The position numbers and the translations under genes were made by a program. The notes below the pieces were generated by a model. The model saw nothing but the letters and a program-made list of their open reading frames with translations. It was not told the DNA's origin and did not search any database. A stretch of DNA of 32,791 bases. Source: an uncultured Clostridia bacterium. GTDB taxonomy: Bacteria > Bacillota > Clostridia > Christensenellales > Aristaeellaceae. Each line of letters opens with the position of its first letter. Position 1 is the first letter of the stretch. Below are positions 1 to 9,338 of this stretch, piece after piece. The stretch lies in assembly GCA_947600345.1 (NCBI GenBank), contig CANQGC010000002.1, positions 1 to 32,791 on the forward strand, written 5' to 3'.

Positions 1-229
1 CGTGCTGCTGGCCAAGCTGATGAACGTGCTCTCCGGCGGCACGATCAACCCGCTGATCGGCTCCGCGGGCGTGTCGGCGGTCCCGATGGCCGCGCGCGTG
101 TCCCAGAAGGTGGGCCAGAGCGAGGATCCCGGCAACTTCCTGCTGATGCACGCCATGGGCCCGAATGTGGCCGGCGTCATCGGCTCCGCGGTCGCGGCTG
201 GCGTGTTCATCTCGCTGTTCGCGCATTGA
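1..229 (+). CDS. oadB: Na+-translocating decarboxylase, beta subunit (C-terminal end only)
   Basis: This is the last 75 or so residues of a gene that enters from the left edge. The family is the integral-membrane beta subunit of biotin-dependent decarboxylase pumps (oxaloacetate, methylmalonyl-CoA or glutaconyl-CoA), which couples decarboxylation of carboxybiotin to Na+ export. The visible part has the conserved C-terminal stretch GSAGVSAVPMAARVSQ, then HAMGPNVAGVIGSAVAAG, and ends in a hydrophobic helix. The carboxyltransferase subunit follows 86 bp downstream on the same strand, which supports the assignment. Which acid is the substrate cannot be told from this piece. The family is secure; the symbol is by analogy with oxaloacetate decarboxylase. 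Confidence 0.88.
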   Translation, partial: VLLAKLMNVLSGGTINPLIGSAGVSAVPMAARVSQKVGQSEDPGNFLLMHAMGPNVAGVIGSAVAAGVFISLFAH

Positions 230-242
230 CGAACCGCTCGCG

Positions 243-269
243 CGGCGGGCTGCTCCCTGTGGCCCGCCG
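243..269 (+). other. Intercistronic stem-loop between oadB and oadA
   Basis: An 8-bp perfect stem (CGGCGGGC with GCCCGCCG) closes an 11-nt loop in the gap between the two decarboxylase genes. The nearest T-run (284-288) lies about 15 nt further on, so this is not a standard intrinsic terminator. It could tune the relative amounts of the two subunits or protect the upstream message; that is inference. Confidence 0.45.
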
Positions 270-315
270 GGCTGCGGACGGGTTTTTCCTATAGTTGATT
301 GAGGAGGAAAACATT

Positions 316-1728
316 ATGGGCAAAGTAATGATTACCGAGACCATCCTTCGCGACGCCCATCAGTCCCAGGCGGCGACGCGCATGCGCACCGAGGATATGC
401 TCCCGGCGTGCGAGGTTCTCGATAAGGTTGGATACTACTCTCTGGAGTGCTGGGGCGGCGCGACCTTCGACAGCTGCCTGCGCTTCCTGAACGAGGATCC
501 GTGGGAGCGCCTGCGCAAGCTCAAGGCGGCGCTGCCGAACACCAAGCTGCAGATGCTCTTCCGCGGCCAGAACATACTGGGCTATCGCCACTACTCCGAC
601 GACGTGGTGGACGAGTTCGTCCGCCTGTCCATCAAGAACGGCATCGACGTCATCCGCATCTTCGACGCGCTGAACGACCCCCGCAACCTGGAGGCCGCCA
701 TCAAGGCCACCAAGAAGTACGGCGGCATCTGCGAGGTCGCGATGAGCTACACCATCAGCCCGGTGCACACCGAGGAGTACTTCGTGGAGCTGGCCAAGAA
801 GCTCGAGGGCATGGGCGCGGACAACATCTGCATCAAGGACATGGCGAACCTGCTGCTGCCCTACGCGGCCTACTCGCTGGTCAAGAAGCTCAAGCAGGAG
901 CTCAAGCCCGAGACGCTGGTGCACCTGCACACCCACAACACCACCGGCACCGGCGACATGGTCAACCTGAAGGCCATCGAGGCGGGCTGCGACATCGTGG
1001 ACTGCGCGCTGTCCCCGCTGGGCAACGGCACGTCCCAGCCGGCCACCGAGGCGCTGGTCGCCACGCTGCGCGGCACCGAGTACGACACCGGCATCGACCT
1101 GAACCTGCTGACCCAGGCCACCGAGCACTTCCGCGGCGTGGCCGAGAAGCTGCAGAAGCAGGGCATCCTGGATCCGAAGGTTTTGAAGGTGGACGTCAAT
1201 ACGCTGAAGTACCAGGTGCCGGGCGGCATGCTGTCCAACCTGATCAACCAGCTCAAGCAGGCCGGCAAGTCCGACAAGCTCTACGAGGTGCTGGCGGAGG
1301 TTCCGCGCGTGCGCGAGGACTTCGGCTATCCGCCGCTGGTCACGCCGACCTCCCAGATCGTCGGCACGCAGGCCGTGATGAACGTCATCACCGGCGAGCG
1401 CTACAAGATGAACCCGAAGGAGAGCCAGGGCCTGATGCGCGGCGAGTACGGCACGCTGCCGGCCCCGGTGAACGAGGAGGTTCGCAGGAAGGTCATCGGC
1501 GACCGCAAGGTCATCACCTGCCGCCCGGTGGACGATCCGGAGTACGGCGTGAAGCATCTGGACGAGTTCCGCAAGGAGATCGGCCAGTACTACACCCAGG
1601 AGGAGGACGTGCTCAGCTACGCCCTGTTCCCGCAGGTGGCCGAGAAGTTCTTCCAGGCGCGCCAGGCTGCCCAGCTCGGACTGGACAACAGCGTGCGCGA
1701 CGCCAAGAACAACGCCATGCCGATCTGA
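316..1728 (+). CDS. oadA: Carboxyltransferase (alpha) subunit of oxaloacetate/pyruvate-type decarboxylase, no biotin domain
   Basis: The protein transfers the carboxyl group from a keto acid (oxaloacetate or a relative) to biotin on a partner protein, feeding the membrane beta subunit encoded just upstream. It has 470 residues: a TIM-barrel carboxyltransferase domain from about residue 5 to 270, followed by the conserved PYC/OADA region. Metal-site residues are visible: D13 in LRDAHQ, K174 in CIKDMAN (the lysine carbamylated in this family), and H205 and H207 in HLHTHN. The start was set at the ATG at 316 because AGGAGG lies at 302-307; an in-frame TTG at 295 has no such site. Classical OadA is near 590-600 residues with a C-terminal biotinyl domain. 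Here the protein stops before any AMKM biotin site, so a separate biotin carrier must exist, probably upstream of the window. It could equally be described as a transcarboxylase 5S-like subunit. Confidence 0.9.
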   Translation: MGKVMITETILRDAHQSQAATRMRTEDMLPACEVLDKVGYYSLECWGGATFDSCLRFLNEDPWERLRKLKAALPNTKLQMLFRGQNILGYRHYSDDVVDEFVRLSIKNGIDVIRIFDALNDPRNLEAAIKATKKYGGICEVAMSYTISPVHTEEYFVELAKKLEGMGADNICIKDMANLLLPYAAYSLVKKLKQELKPETLVHLHTHNTTGTGDMVNLKAIEAGCDIVDCALSPLGNGTSQPATEALVATLRGTEYDTGIDLNLLTQATEHFRGVAEKLQKQGILDPKVLKVDVNTLKYQVPGGMLSNLINQLKQAGKSDKLYEVLAEVPRVREDFGYPPLVTPTSQIVGTQAVMNVITGERYKMNPKESQGLMRGEYGTLPAPVNEEVRRKVIGDRKVITCRPVDDPEYGVKHLDEFRKEIGQYYTQEEDVLSYALFPQVAEKFFQARQAAQLGLDNSVRDAKNNAMPI

Positions 1729-1759
1729 TCGGATCGCGTTTGTACCGCATGAATCGGAT

Positions 1760-1787
1760 GCCCGGGGCGCAAGCCTCGGGCATTTTC
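1760..1787 (+). terminator. Intrinsic terminator after oadA
   Basis: A 9-bp GC-rich stem (GCCCGGGGC with GCCTCGGGC, one G-T pair) with a GCAA loop is followed by ATTTTCC. It starts 31 bp after the oadA stop and ends just before the next promoter, so it closes the decarboxylase operon. Confidence 0.8.
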
Positions 1788-1792
1788 CTGCG

Positions 1793-1821
1793 TTGCAAAG
1801 CGGGCGCGTTCGTGGTATAAT
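1793..1821 (+). promoter_or_regulatory. Sigma-A promoter of the capA-like gene
   Basis: TTGCAA (1793-1798), a 17-bp spacer and a perfect TATAAT (1816-1821) sit 35 bp before the start codon at 1857. The expected start of transcription is near 1828. It lies directly behind the oadA terminator, so the capA-like gene is probably an independent unit. Confidence 0.85.
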
Positions 1822-1856
1822 CGAAGCAGCAAATCCGAACCAGGGGGGAGCTTGGC

Positions 1857-3431
1857 ATGGCCACGAAGGAGAGCAGGGGTTCGAGCAAACCCAAGAGCCC
1901 GGCGGAGGGCAGGAGCCCGGGCAAGCACCGGAGCCCGAGCCCGGGCGCGAGCGCGAGCAAGCCCAAGAGCTCAAACGGGCACAAGAGCGGCGGCAAGCAC
2001 GCGAGCGCGAGCAAGGGCAGCGCGAAGAGCAGGCGCCTGCGGGAGCAGCGGCGAAAGCAGCGCATGCGCCGGCGGCTGATCCTGACGGGCGCGCTGCTGC
2101 TGTGCTGCGCGCTGGTCGTGGCGCTGGTGGTGTTCCTGTCGCACCGGTCCGGCGACAGCGACCTGCAGCGCACCGCGCAGCTGGAGCTCGAGGAAGGCGT
2201 GGAGCTGGAGCCTTCGGCCTCGGAGGAGGCGAGCGCGGAGCCCTCGCCCAGCGCGACGCCGACGCCCACGCCCACGCCTACGTTCACCCCCACGCCCACG
2301 CCGGAGCCCACCCCGGAGCCGACGCCCACGCCCGTGCCCGAGCCGGTGACGATCACGATCACCGCCACGGGGGACGTGACGCTGAGCTCCTACAAGACGC
2401 GCTATGGCACCATCAGCAACTTTGAGAAGGCCGTGGAGGAGAAGGGCTACGAATACTTCCTGGAGAACTTCGCGGACTACTTCGCCCAGGACGACCTGAC
2501 CATCGTCAACCTGGAGGGCCCGCTGACCGAGAGCGACACCAAGCGCGCGGGCCGCGTGTTCAACTTCCGAGGCAAGCCCGAGTATGTGAACATACTCACC
2601 AGCGCCAGCATAGAGGTCGCGAGCCTGGCGAACAACCACTCGCTGGATTACGGTAAGCAGGGCTTCCAGGATACCATGGACGTGCTCAAGGAGGCGGGCA
2701 TCGGCGCCAGCGGCTACGGCGTGGAGTACTTCACCGAGGTCAAGGGCATTACGGTGGGCTTCGTGGGCTTCACCGAGTGGAACTTCAAGAAGAACGCCAT
2801 ACTGAAGGCGGTGGCCGCGGCGCGGGAGAAGTGCGACCTGCTGATCGTATCCATGCACTGGGGCTCCGAGGGCTACGATACCTTTACCTCCTACAGCCTC
2901 AACATGGGCCCGAAGCTGGTGGACGCCGGCGCGGACCTGGTGATCGGCAACCATCCCCACGTGCCCGGCGCGATCCGGAAGTACAAGGGCAAGTACATCA
3001 TCCACACGCTGGGCAACTTCCTGTTCGGCGGCAACGACGAGCCCGGGCGCAAGGTGCGGCGCTGCGCGGTGTTCCGCCAGAAGTTCATCGTACAGCCGGG
3101 CGGCGCCGTGGAGGACGGCGGCATCGACATCGTGCCCGGCTGGATCAGCGGCACGATCAAGTATAACGATTTCCACCCCCTCGTCGCCAACAAGGAGGAC
3201 GGCACCGGGATACTCAACGATATGCGCAAGGCGACCCGGAGCAACATGGACTGGAGCGAAGTCGTCTGGCTGGACGACAGCTACGTCTACCAGCAGGGAA
3301 TCCTGCGCAACCCCAACCAGCAGGCGGCGAGCGCGACCGCCGCGCCGCAAGGCGCGGACCCAAACGCGGCGGCGCAGGGCACGGACGCGAACGCTCCGCC
3401 CCAGGGCGCGGACCCAAACGCGGCGGCGTGA
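1857..3431 (+). CDS. CapA-family membrane-anchored protein (PGA_cap domain)
   Basis: Belongs to the CapA/PgsA family (metallophosphatase-like fold), known from poly-gamma-glutamate capsule synthesis but widespread in Clostridia with unproven roles. The 524 residues fall into: a basic Lys/Ser/Arg-rich cytoplasmic head (1-73), one membrane helix (74-95), an acidic stretch, a Thr-Pro/Glu-Pro linker (about 130-163), and the outward-facing CapA domain (about 165-430). Family motifs are present: TGDVTL, IVNLEGPL, SLANNHSLDYG, SMHWGSEGY, IGNHPHV and TLGNFLFGG. A GGGGGGAG ribosome site at 1843-1850 fixes the start at 1857. The last 27 residues are three 9-residue repeats of the type QGADPNAAA. No pgsB, pgsC or pgsE homologue is adjacent, so capsule synthesis is not implied. 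Family firm, function open. Confidence 0.88.
   Translation: MATKESRGSSKPKSPAEGRSPGKHRSPSPGASASKPKSSNGHKSGGKHASASKGSAKSRRLREQRRKQRMRRRLILTGALLLCCALVVALVVFLSHRSGDSDLQRTAQLELEEGVELEPSASEEASAEPSPSATPTPTPTPTFTPTPTPEPTPEPTPTPVPEPVTITITATGDVTLSSYKTRYGTISNFEKAVEEKGYEYFLENFADYFAQDDLTIVNLEGPLTESDTKRAGRVFNFRGKPEYVNILTSASIEVASLANNHSLDYGKQGFQDTMDVLKEAGIGASGYGVEYFTEVKGITVGFVGFTEWNFKKNAILKAVAAAREKCDLLIVSMHWGSEGYDTFTSYSLNMGPKLVDAGADLVIGNHPHVPGAIRKYKGKYIIHTLGNFLFGGNDEPGRKVRRCAVFRQKFIVQPGGAVEDGGIDIVPGWISGTIKYNDFHPLVANKEDGTGILNDMRKATRSNMDWSEVVWLDDSYVYQQGILRNPNQQAASATAAPQGADPNAAAQGTDANAPPQGADPNAAA
3348..3428 (+). repeat. Three 27-bp tandem repeats at the 3' end of the capA-like gene
   Basis: Three in-frame 27-bp units (3348-3374, 3375-3401, 3402-3428) encode QGADPNAAA, QGTDANAPP and QGADPNAAA. 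Units one and three share an identical 24-base core (3351-3374 and 3405-3428). The tail runs right up to the stop codon, so copy number could vary without shifting the CapA domain. Confidence 0.85.
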
Positions 3432-3435
3432 TCGG

Positions 3436-3478
3436 AATTGCACGGCGGATTCGAGCGAATCGCCGTGCAATTTGTTTC
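3436..3478 (+). terminator. Intrinsic terminator after the capA-like gene
   Basis: A long stem, AATTGCACGGC (3436-3446) with GCCGTGCAATT (3462-3472), is extended by GATTCG/CGAATC with one bulged G, and is followed by TGTTTC. It starts 5 bp after the stop codon. Confidence 0.85.
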
Positions 3479-3557
3479 AAAATTTCGAGGAATATCACAA
3501 TATAATGAACAAAGGCAGAAACATGATCAAATTCGTGGAATATCAAAGAATTTTTGG

Positions 3558-3563
3558 TATAAT
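3558..3563 (+). promoter_or_regulatory. Probable -10 box of the small membrane-protein/glnS unit
   Basis: A perfect TATAAT lies 40 bp before the start codon at 3603 in an A/T-rich gap. A second perfect TATAAT is at 3501-3506. Neither has a convincing TTGACA-like box 16-18 bp upstream, so activator dependence or another sigma factor is possible. Only the -10 is reported. Confidence 0.5.
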
Positions 3564-3602
3564 AATAAGAAAGGTTTTCATGATGGAGGATTTCGTGGTC
3601 CC

Positions 3603-3947
3603 ATGAGTACGAAGCGAAGGAAGGCACAGTATGGCAACTACAGCCGCCGCGACCAGCGGCGGGTCATGAGCGGTGTGACGATGCTGTTCGCGCTTTGCGT
3701 GGCGCTGATCGCGATGATGGCGGTGGTCAACCGCCTGCCCATCGGCAGCCGCTACACCTACACGGAGGCCAGCGACATGTGGATCCTGGAGGGCGGAGAT
3801 ATGGCGATTGCCGCGCCCGAGGTGATCCTCTACTCCGCGGCGCCGGAGGTCACGCCCACCGCGACGCCGTCGCCCACCCCCGAACCGAGCCCGACGCCCG
3901 TGACGGTGCCCGCGCAGCCGCTGGCGGTCGACGCCCGCATCGCGTAG
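3603..3947 (+). CDS. Small single-pass membrane protein with Pro/Thr-rich tail, unknown function
   Basis: Not recognised as a named family. The 114 residues comprise a basic head (MSTKRRKAQYGNYSRRDQRR, 1-20), one hydrophobic helix (about 23-41, containing MLFALCVALIAMM), an extracytoplasmic stretch, then a Thr/Pro/Glu linker (TPTATPSPTPEPSPTP) and a short end. The longer reading frame begins at 3438, but GGAGG at 3585-3589 and the -10 at 3558 favour the ATG at 3603; the 13-nt spacing is somewhat long. The layout of head, helix and TP-rich linker matches the first part of the CapA-like protein just upstream but lacks any catalytic domain. It lies 54 bp before glnS with no terminator between, so the two are probably co-transcribed. 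Confidence 0.7.
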   Translation: MSTKRRKAQYGNYSRRDQRRVMSGVTMLFALCVALIAMMAVVNRLPIGSRYTYTEASDMWILEGGDMAIAAPEVILYSAAPEVTPTATPSPTPEPSPTPVTVPAQPLAVDARIA

Positions 3948-4001
3948 GCGCTTGGAGGGAAAACCCGGAACGAAAAATTGAAAGGCAAAGAAGGATACGA
4001 G

Positions 4002-5717
<1,716 letters not shown>

Positions 5718-5724
5718 ATCCACG

Positions 5725-5756
5725 GCGAGAAGGCGGAGGCCTTCTCGCTGTTTTTT
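5725..5756 (+). terminator. Intrinsic terminator after glnS, directly in front of the BspA-like gene
   Basis: A perfect 10-bp stem GCGAGAAGGC/GCCTTCTCGC with a GGAG loop is followed by TG and six T residues. The Shine-Dalgarno GGAGG of the next gene starts at 5761, only 5 nt after the T-run, so no promoter fits between the terminator and that gene. Confidence 0.9.
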
Positions 5757-5771
5757 GAATGGAGGATGAGG

Positions 5772-8700
5772 ATGTTGAAGCACCGCGCATGGAGGGGCAT
5801 CGTGCTGCTCCTGTTGATCGTGCTGATCGGGGGTGCGCTTCCGATCAGTGCGCTGGCGGGCGCGAGCGACGGGGAGTTCGAGCTTCGCGCACCGGAAATT
5901 GATCTCTACAAGGAGAAGCTGGGCGTGCCGGAGAACGTGCTGATCTCCGATTACGACTGCGACCGCTACAATCCCTGGTCGGGCGAGGAGACCTTCAACA
6001 TCGTGCTCTACTCGGGCGGCCAGAAGGTCTGCGCGGCAAAGATACGCGCGGAGGACGATACGCCCATCGAGAACATCGAAACCTACCAGGACTTGCTCGC
6101 GGCGGGCGAAATCGACGAATCGCGCCTGGAATACAGTGATTTCAGCTACGACGGGTCGGATTATGGCGGGTCGGATTACGGCGAGTCCGATTACGATGGG
6201 TTCGATTACGACGGGTCGGATTACGAAGAGTCCAGTTACGATGGTTCGGATTCCGCCGAGAGCAGCCATGCGTACGTACATGATGCGCTCGAAGCGGCGC
6301 TCGAGGCATCGGAGGAGACGCCCGGGATGCTGATGAGCGTAGCCGAGGACTATTTCGATGAGCGCAGGCCGCGCTTGCTGGGCCCGCTGTTCGAGAATAG
6401 CAATGAGATTCGCTGCGTGGAGTTTGTGTCGAGCCTGCGCCAGGCGCCCTCGGAGGCGTGGGATGTATCCGCGCTGGAGGACGGCAGCGTGCTGGCCTGG
6501 GCGGAGCAACAGGGGGACGGGTGCACGCTCTACATCGGGGCGGAGGGCGGCGTCAAGGCCAATCCGAACAGCGCGGATCTGTTCGAGTTCCTCCCGAGCC
6601 TTGAGGAGGTCCGCTTCAATGGAAGCTTCGATACCTCGCGCGTGATCGACATGACGGAGATGTTTGCCAACTGCAATATGCTGACTTCGCTGGATCTGAG
6701 CAGCTTCGATACCTCGTCGGTGATCAGCATGAACTACATGTTCGGCTGCTGCTACGCGCTGCGCGAGCTCAATTTGGATGGATTCGATACCTCGAGCGTC
6801 CGGGATATGGCGTTCATGTTTGAAAGCTGCTGCGCGCTGAACGCGCTGGATCTGACGAGTTTTGACACCTCGCAGGTCGGGAACATGTCGTACATGTTTT
6901 CCAATTGCAGCGTAAGCAAATTGGATTTGACGAGCTTTGATACATCCAGCGTCATTGAAATGGACATGATGTTTATCGGATGCGTAGATTTGCAGTCTAT
7001 TCTTGTGTCGGACAGCTTCGTCCTCGCGCCGAAGCGAATCGCCATGATGGAGGACTGCGGCGTGCGGAACGTGACCTACGTCGATTCGAAGGGCGCGGAA
7101 GCCACGCTTCCCTGGTTTCAGGAATCCTCCGAGTCCGGGCCGGACAAGGGCGTGCTGAAGTCGTTTAGCGGCGCGGGAATGACGCCCGCGGTAAGTTATT
7201 TGGACAAGGAGGATGTGGGGGAGATTCACTTCCTGTCGGATACCTTCGATGCGCCGCCAGATGCCGAGGATTTCTCGGAGGAGGGCGACTGGAGCGTGCT
7301 CGCCTGGGTCGAGGCCCTGGACACGGAGCTGGAGGAGGGAAACTTCGCCCTCTACATCGCCGCGAACGGGGGCGTCAAGGCCAACATGGACAGCTACGGC
7401 CTGTTCGTGGACTACGTGAATCTGCGCGCGCTGGACTTCAACGACAGCTTTGATACCTCCGCGGTCAAGAGCATGGACAACATGTTCTCCGGCTGCGGCA
7501 AGCTGGCCGCGCTCGACCTGAGCGGCTTCGATACTGGCAATGTGGTCGCCATGCGGGAGATGTTCAAGGGATGCGCGTCGCTGACCGAGCTTGATCTGAG
7601 CAACTTCGACAGCTCGAAGGTCTTCGATATGACCGGCATGTTTGAGGGCTGCTCGAAGCTGACGAAGCTGAACCTCTCCGGGCTGGACACCTCCAGGGTC
7701 GAGCACATGAGCAGCATGTTCGACGGCTGCTACAATCTGGCCGCGCTGGACGTGGGGGACTTCGACACGAGAAGCGTGCAGGACATGGAGGCGATGTTCT
7801 GCGGCTGCAATTCGCTGACGGAGCTGGATGTGAGCGGCTTCGATTGCTCGAATGTGTACACCATGAAGGGCATGTTCTCGATGAGCGACGGGCTGAGGCG
7901 CGTGCGGCTGGGGAAGCTCAACACCGGAAGCGTAGAGGATATGTCGGAGATGTTCCAATACTGCGAGCAGCTGACGGATATCGATCTGAGCGGGCTGGAT
8001 ATGCGCAGCGTGGAGACGACGTACAGCATGTTCCGGGAGTGCACCTCGCTGGCCCGGGCGAACTTGCGCGGGCTCGACATGGGCAGCGCGCGGAACATGA
8101 ACGGCATGTTCTACGGTTGCAGCGCGCTGAAGTCGGTCGATTTGCGCGGCGTCGATACCTCGGGCGCGACCGATATGGCCGAAATGTTCTATGGATGCGA
8201 ATCGCTGACCAGCCTGGATTTGAAGGACTTCAATACCCTCCGCGTGCAGGATATGAGCAATATGTTCATCGGCTGCGAATCGCTCAGGGAGATCCGGGGC
8301 CGCAAGAACCTTGCGCTCCTGGGATGCACGGAGGGCATGTTCGAATACTGCGGAACGGATCACATCACCTACCCGGCGAATTCGAAGCCCGCCGATCCCC
8401 GAACGCTGCGCGGCGGCGTGATGCTGGGCGGCGGAAGCGATGCGTCGCCCCACGGGATCTACAGCTTCTTTGAAAACGCCGATTTCAGCGACCTGGAGTT
8501 CATCGGCTACCCCAGACCTGAGCGTATAGACATCACGGCGATCTATTTCCACGATACGCTGAACGAAATGACGACGTTCAACTTCGACCTGTCCGCGGCG
8601 CGCGACGGAAGCGTCCGCGGCTGGCTGGATATCCCGAGCGAAAGTGCCACGAGCTATGCGCTCCACATCGGCTCGACGGGCCGGGTCGTGGCGAGTCCGA

Positions 8701-9299
8701 ACTGCTTTGCGCTGTTCGCCCACTCCACCTTCCTCACGCGGGTGGTTTTCAACGGATGCTTCGATACCTCCCAGGTGGAGGATATGAGCTACATGTTTTA
8801 TAACTGCATGCGGATGGAGAGCGTGGATATCGAGAGCCTGGACTGCTCCTCGGTTCGAAATATGCGGTACATGTTTGCCATGGACTTCATGCTGCGGTCG
8901 CTGGATGTGAGCGGTTTGGACACCCGGAAGGTGACGAATATGTCCCACATGTTCGAGGGCTGCATGTCGCTGTCAAATCTGAAGCTTCGGCCTATGGATG
9001 CGGAGGGGAACGTGGCCGGAGGCGCGTTCAATGCGATCATCAAGGCGATTCCTCTGATTTCGCATGGGTTCGATACTTCGAACGTGACGGACTTCAGCTA
9101 CATGTTCACGGCCTGCAGGTCGTTCGTCGCGCTGGATCTGCGGGACTTCGATACTTCAAAGGCGCGCAGCATGGAGGAGATGTTCAGCTACTGCGATCAT
9201 CTCGAGCGCATTTTCGTGCCGGACGGCTTCCTGCCCGACGGCGTCGAGACGAACCGCATGTTCCATGAGTGCAAGACGCAGGAGTTGATTTACCCCTGA
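5772..9299 (+). CDS. BspA-like leucine-rich-repeat surface protein (DUF285 repeats)
   Basis: A predicted secreted protein of 1175 residues built from roughly 24-residue DUF285/BspA repeats of the form LDLSxFDTSxVxxMxxMFxGC, the family of Bacteroides/Treponema BspA and many gut Firmicutes adhesins. Residues 1-30 form a signal peptide (LLLLIVLIGGALPISALAG). Three modules are visible, at about 230-420, 510-860 and 940-1160. Each opens with a similar non-LRR segment (GSVLAWAEQ..LYIGAEGGVKA; WSVLAWVEA..LYIAANGGVKA; GSVRGWLDI..LHIGSTGRVVA) followed by F-N-[GD]-x-FDTS and the repeats. A 5-residue Asp-Tyr repeat lies near 125-159. GGAGG at 5761-5765 abuts the first ATG (5766), so the ATG at 5772 is the better start. 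No LPxTG, SLH or choline-binding anchor is seen; the protein ends in QELIYP. Codons are richer in A/T at third positions than in neighbours, hinting at acquisition. Confidence 0.88.
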   Translation: MLKHRAWRGIVLLLLIVLIGGALPISALAGASDGEFELRAPEIDLYKEKLGVPENVLISDYDCDRYNPWSGEETFNIVLYSGGQKVCAAKIRAEDDTPIENIETYQDLLAAGEIDESRLEYSDFSYDGSDYGGSDYGESDYDGFDYDGSDYEESSYDGSDSAESSHAYVHDALEAALEASEETPGMLMSVAEDYFDERRPRLLGPLFENSNEIRCVEFVSSLRQAPSEAWDVSALEDGSVLAWAEQQGDGCTLYIGAEGGVKANPNSADLFEFLPSLEEVRFNGSFDTSRVIDMTEMFANCNMLTSLDLSSFDTSSVISMNYMFGCCYALRELNLDGFDTSSVRDMAFMFESCCALNALDLTSFDTSQVGNMSYMFSNCSVSKLDLTSFDTSSVIEMDMMFIGCVDLQSILVSDSFVLAPKRIAMMEDCGVRNVTYVDSKGAEATLPWFQESSESGPDKGVLKSFSGAGMTPAVSYLDKEDVGEIHFLSDTFDAPPDAEDFSEEGDWSVLAWVEALDTELEEGNFALYIAANGGVKANMDSYGLFVDYVNLRALDFNDSFDTSAVKSMDNMFSGCGKLAALDLSGFDTGNVVAMREMFKGCASLTELDLSNFDSSKVFDMTGMFEGCSKLTKLNLSGLDTSRVEHMSSMFDGCYNLAALDVGDFDTRSVQDMEAMFCGCNSLTELDVSGFDCSNVYTMKGMFSMSDGLRRVRLGKLNTGSVEDMSEMFQYCEQLTDIDLSGLDMRSVETTYSMFRECTSLARANLRGLDMGSARNMNGMFYGCSALKSVDLRGVDTSGATDMAEMFYGCESLTSLDLKDFNTLRVQDMSNMFIGCESLREIRGRKNLALLGCTEGMFEYCGTDHITYPANSKPADPRTLRGGVMLGGGSDASPHGIYSFFENADFSDLEFIGYPRPERIDITAIYFHDTLNEMTTFNFDLSAARDGSVRGWLDIPSESATSYALHIGSTGRVVASPNCFALFAHSTFLTRVVFNGCFDTSQVEDMSYMFYNCMRMESVDIESLDCSSVRNMRYMFAMDFMLRSLDVSGLDTRKVTNMSHMFEGCMSLSNLKLRPMDAEGNVAGGAFNAIIKAIPLISHGFDTSNVTDFSYMFTACRSFVALDLRDFDTSKARSMEEMFSYCDHLERIFVPDGFLPDGVETNRMFHECKTQELIYP
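6144..6248 (+). repeat. Seven 15-bp tandem repeats coding for Asp-Tyr-rich pentapeptides
   Basis: Seven in-frame 15-bp units encode SYDGS, DYGGS, DYGES, DYDGF, DYDGS, DYEES and SYDGS. The acidic, aromatic stretch separates the N-terminal region from the first leucine-rich module of the BspA-like protein. A short in-frame unit of this kind can change copy number by slippage without breaking the gene. Confidence 0.85.
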
Positions 9300-9338
9300 T
9301 GCCGGAATTCAATCCGGAGCGCGTTCCTGCGGGACGGC

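Noticed and set aside
1857..3431. Poly-gamma-glutamate capsule operon, because of the CapA domain
   Set aside because: No capB/pgsB, capC/pgsC or pgsE neighbour; the gene is a single transcription unit between a terminator and a terminator.
3948..4001. T-box or other riboswitch leader before glnS
   Set aside because: Only 54 bp separate the two genes and no hairpin, specifier-like loop or terminator is visible there.
6132..9290. Regularly spaced repeats in the BspA-like gene as a possible CRISPR array
   Set aside because: The repeats are in-frame protein repeats that differ at many bases; there are no identical repeats with unique spacers and no cas genes.
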